Of a DNA stretch of 6,485 nucleotides, positions 5,376 to 6,485 are shown piece by piece. This DNA is from Desulfurococcales archaeon. Its GTDB lineage: Archaea; Thermoproteota; Thermoprotei_A; Sulfolobales; Desulfurococcaceae. Location of the stretch: positions 1 through 6,485 of the forward strand of contig WAML01000229.1 in the NCBI GenBank assembly GCA_015522345.1, read 5' to 3'. The stretch's first letter is position 1, and each line of letters starts with the position of its first letter. The notes under the pieces are model-generated. The model had not been told where the DNA came from. It ran no database searches and saw nothing but the letters and a program-made list of their open reading frames with translations. Both the position numbers and the translations under genes were made by a program.

Positions 5376-6151
5376 TGAAACCCGATGAAGCATCAGTTGA
5401 AAAGTTAAAGAAGAGCCTTAGTACATGGTTTGCTTCGGATAAGTATGCTGCTTTAAGAGCGCGGATGTTATCAATAGAGTTCTTAAGGTTATTGAAGAAG
5501 AGGGTATCTTATAGTAAGTTGTCGGAGATTACAGGTATTTCTCAATCTGTTTTATGTAGGTACGTTAGAGGATCTATTATACCGAGTTTTTCACAAGCTA
5601 TAAGCATATTGGCTTCACTTACATTATCCATTGATATTAACGGTATTATAAAGAGGTTTTTGGAGAGAGAGCAATCACTTGTTATAGATCTTTCACGATT
5701 ACTCAGGGATCCTTATTTAATTAGAATTTTATCATTTGTTCTCTTAACAAAACTCGTTGGAAAACGCGTAGATAAAATACTTGTTGGAAATCCAACAGTT
5801 CTTCCACTAGCTACAGCAATATCTCTAGAACTTGGAAGCGATATTGTTTTAGCTAAAAGAGGTATAAAGTATCCTAACGTAAGCTATTATGAAGAAGTAG
5901 TAGTTAGGTCTATGAAGGACGCTGAATCTATATATGTTGATAAAGACCTCTTAAGCCGGAGAGACCATATAGTTATTCTAACAGATGTAGTTATTACTGG
6001 AAAGACTCTAAGAGCATTAATTAATATAGTTATGAAAGCCCATGCTCTCTTAACTGAGACAATTACTGTTGTAGCTATAGGTAATGAATGGCGTAAGAGA
6101 ATAAGTAGGAACTTAATATATCTTAGTTATCTAGAAAAGCCTTTCTTTTAG
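5339..6151 (+). CDS. Helix-turn-helix / phosphoribosyltransferase-domain transcriptional regulator (GfcR/PyrE-like type)
   Basis: The 270-residue protein fuses a DNA-binding domain to a type I phosphoribosyltransferase (PRT) fold. Residues about 57-90 are a helix-turn-helix of Xre/Cro type (YSKLSEITGISQSVLCRYV, then PSFSQAISIL). Residues about 120-260 are PRT-like: KILVGNPTVLPLATAIS (146-162), LAKRGIKYP (171-179), and a PRPP-loop-like ILTDVVITGKT (213-223). In active PRTs that loop usually has two adjacent acidic residues before VITTG; here T215 takes the place of the first, leaving only D216, and the TTG is shifted to ITG. The domain is therefore more likely a ligand sensor than an enzyme. 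In haloarchaea GfcR, of this architecture, controls sugar catabolism; the ligand and target here are unknown. The start follows TGAGGGT (5324-5330) by 8 nt. It is divergent from the xpb unit and precedes another ligand-binding regulator. Confidence 0.88.
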   Translation: MTVIDDYFPALLMKPDEASVEKLKKSLSTWFASDKYAALRARMLSIEFLRLLKKRVSYSKLSEITGISQSVLCRYVRGSIIPSFSQAISILASLTLSIDINGIIKRFLEREQSLVIDLSRLLRDPYLIRILSFVLLTKLVGKRVDKILVGNPTVLPLATAISLELGSDIVLAKRGIKYPNVSYYEEVVVRSMKDAESIYVDKDLLSRRDHIVILTDVVITGKTLRALINIVMKAHALLTETITVVAIGNEWRKRISRNLIYLSYLEKPFF

Positions 6152-6182
6152 CAATGAGTTGTATATAAGGATCATTTTTATT
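6152..6182 (+). terminator. T-rich stretch after the HTH-PRT gene
   Basis: CATTTTTATT (6173-6182) starts 22 nt after the stop codon and could act as a U-tract terminator. No stem precedes it. TATATAA (6162-6168) between stop and T-run may instead be a promoter element for the next gene. Confidence 0.3.
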
Positions 6183-6192
6183 AAGGTAAGAT

Positions 6193-6214
6193 CACTTATA
6201 ATACTTTATAAAGT
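6193..6214 (+). promoter_or_regulatory. Probable promoter of the AbrB-ACT gene, with a palindromic TATA box
   Basis: CTTATAATAC (6195-6204) and the perfect 12-bp palindrome ACTTTATAAAGT (6203-6214) both offer TATA boxes. They predict starts near 6225 and 6234. The later start would make the mRNA almost leaderless; the earlier one would barely retain the GGCGGTG ribosome binding site (6223-6229). The palindrome could also be an operator for a dimeric regulator. Confidence 0.45.
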
Positions 6215-6238
6215 GGGAAAAAGGCGGTGCATCTTATT

Positions 6239-6485
6239 ATGAAGATTAAAGAAATAGTTAGAGTTGATAGTAAAGGCAGGATAACCATACCACTTGTTAT
6301 ACGTGATGCTTTAGATATTAGGGAAGGTATGAGCGTACTTCTTATAGCAGATACAGATAAAAAAGAACTGGTTGTATCACCAGTTTCCGATGAAGCAAAA
6401 CTCCTTGAGATAGAAATAGAGATAGAAGATAGACCAGGAGCCTTGGCTGAAGTAGCGGGTAAATCAGCGGAACTTGGTATAGACA
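6239..6485 (+). CDS. AbrB/SpoVT DNA-binding domain fused to an ACT domain (partial, runs off right edge)
   Basis: Eighty-two residues are in the window with no stop. Residues about 4-48 form an AbrB-type swapped-hairpin DNA-binding domain: EIVRVDSKGRITIPLVIRD, then LDIREGMSVLLIA, then KKELVVSPV. From residue 55 an ACT domain begins: LEIEIEIEDRPGALAEVAGKSAELGID, with the DRPGALAEV ligand-site signature. ACT domains usually bind amino acids or similar small molecules at dimer interfaces, so this is probably a metabolite-responsive regulator. The full gene would be expected to need at least 50 more residues to finish the ACT domain. The ATG at 6239 follows GGCGGTG (6223-6229) by 9 nt. It lies 87 bp downstream of the HTH-PRT gene on the same strand and has its own TATA candidates. 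Confidence 0.9.
   Translation, partial: MKIKEIVRVDSKGRITIPLVIRDALDIREGMSVLLIADTDKKELVVSPVSDEAKLLEIEIEIEDRPGALAEVAGKSAELGID

Overview
The window looks like chromosomal DNA from a hyperthermophilic crenarchaeon, most likely of the Desulfurococcales (Staphylothermus-like; genus not certain). Evidence: an AT-rich genome, a reverse gyrase (the marker gene of hyperthermophiles), an Alba chromatin protein with the crenarchaeal GKK motif, an archaeal XPB helicase, TATA-box promoters with short leaders, and Shine-Dalgarno-like GGTG/GAGG motifs before several starts. I see no insertion sequence, integrase, tRNA, rRNA or CRISPR array. This reads as core archaeal chromosome, not a mobile region.

Layout. 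1-914 (minus) is the N-terminal 304 residues of reverse gyrase, starting at TTG and running off the left edge. It is divergent from alba (1069-1365, plus). A hairpin/T-run separates alba from a convergent two-gene minus-strand unit: a 110-aa protein of unknown function (1770-2102), then a 114-aa winged-helix-like protein (1414-1758). A 269-aa protein of unknown function (2201-3010, plus) diverges from that unit and converges, with only 7 bp between stops, on xpb (3018-4682, minus). xpb is translationally coupled to an upstream 161-aa unknown gene (4675-5160, minus). Divergent from this pair is a helix-turn-helix/phosphoribosyltransferase-fold regulator (5339-6151, plus), followed by the start of an AbrB-ACT regulator (6239 to the right edge, plus).

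How they fit together. The left third holds DNA topology and chromatin functions (reverse gyrase and Alba from one divergent intergenic region). The middle holds a DNA repair/transcription-type helicase, XPB, without the expected Bax1 nuclease beside it but tightly coupled to a small unknown protein. The right end holds two regulators in tandem, both DNA-binding domains fused to domains that in relatives bind small metabolites (PRPP or nucleotide type, and amino acid type). The most interesting leads are the unknown xpb-coupled gene, the altered PRPP loop of the HTH-PRT protein, a possible C/D-box guide RNA overlapping that gene's start, and the quasi-symmetric TATA elements in two or three of the divergent intergenic regions.
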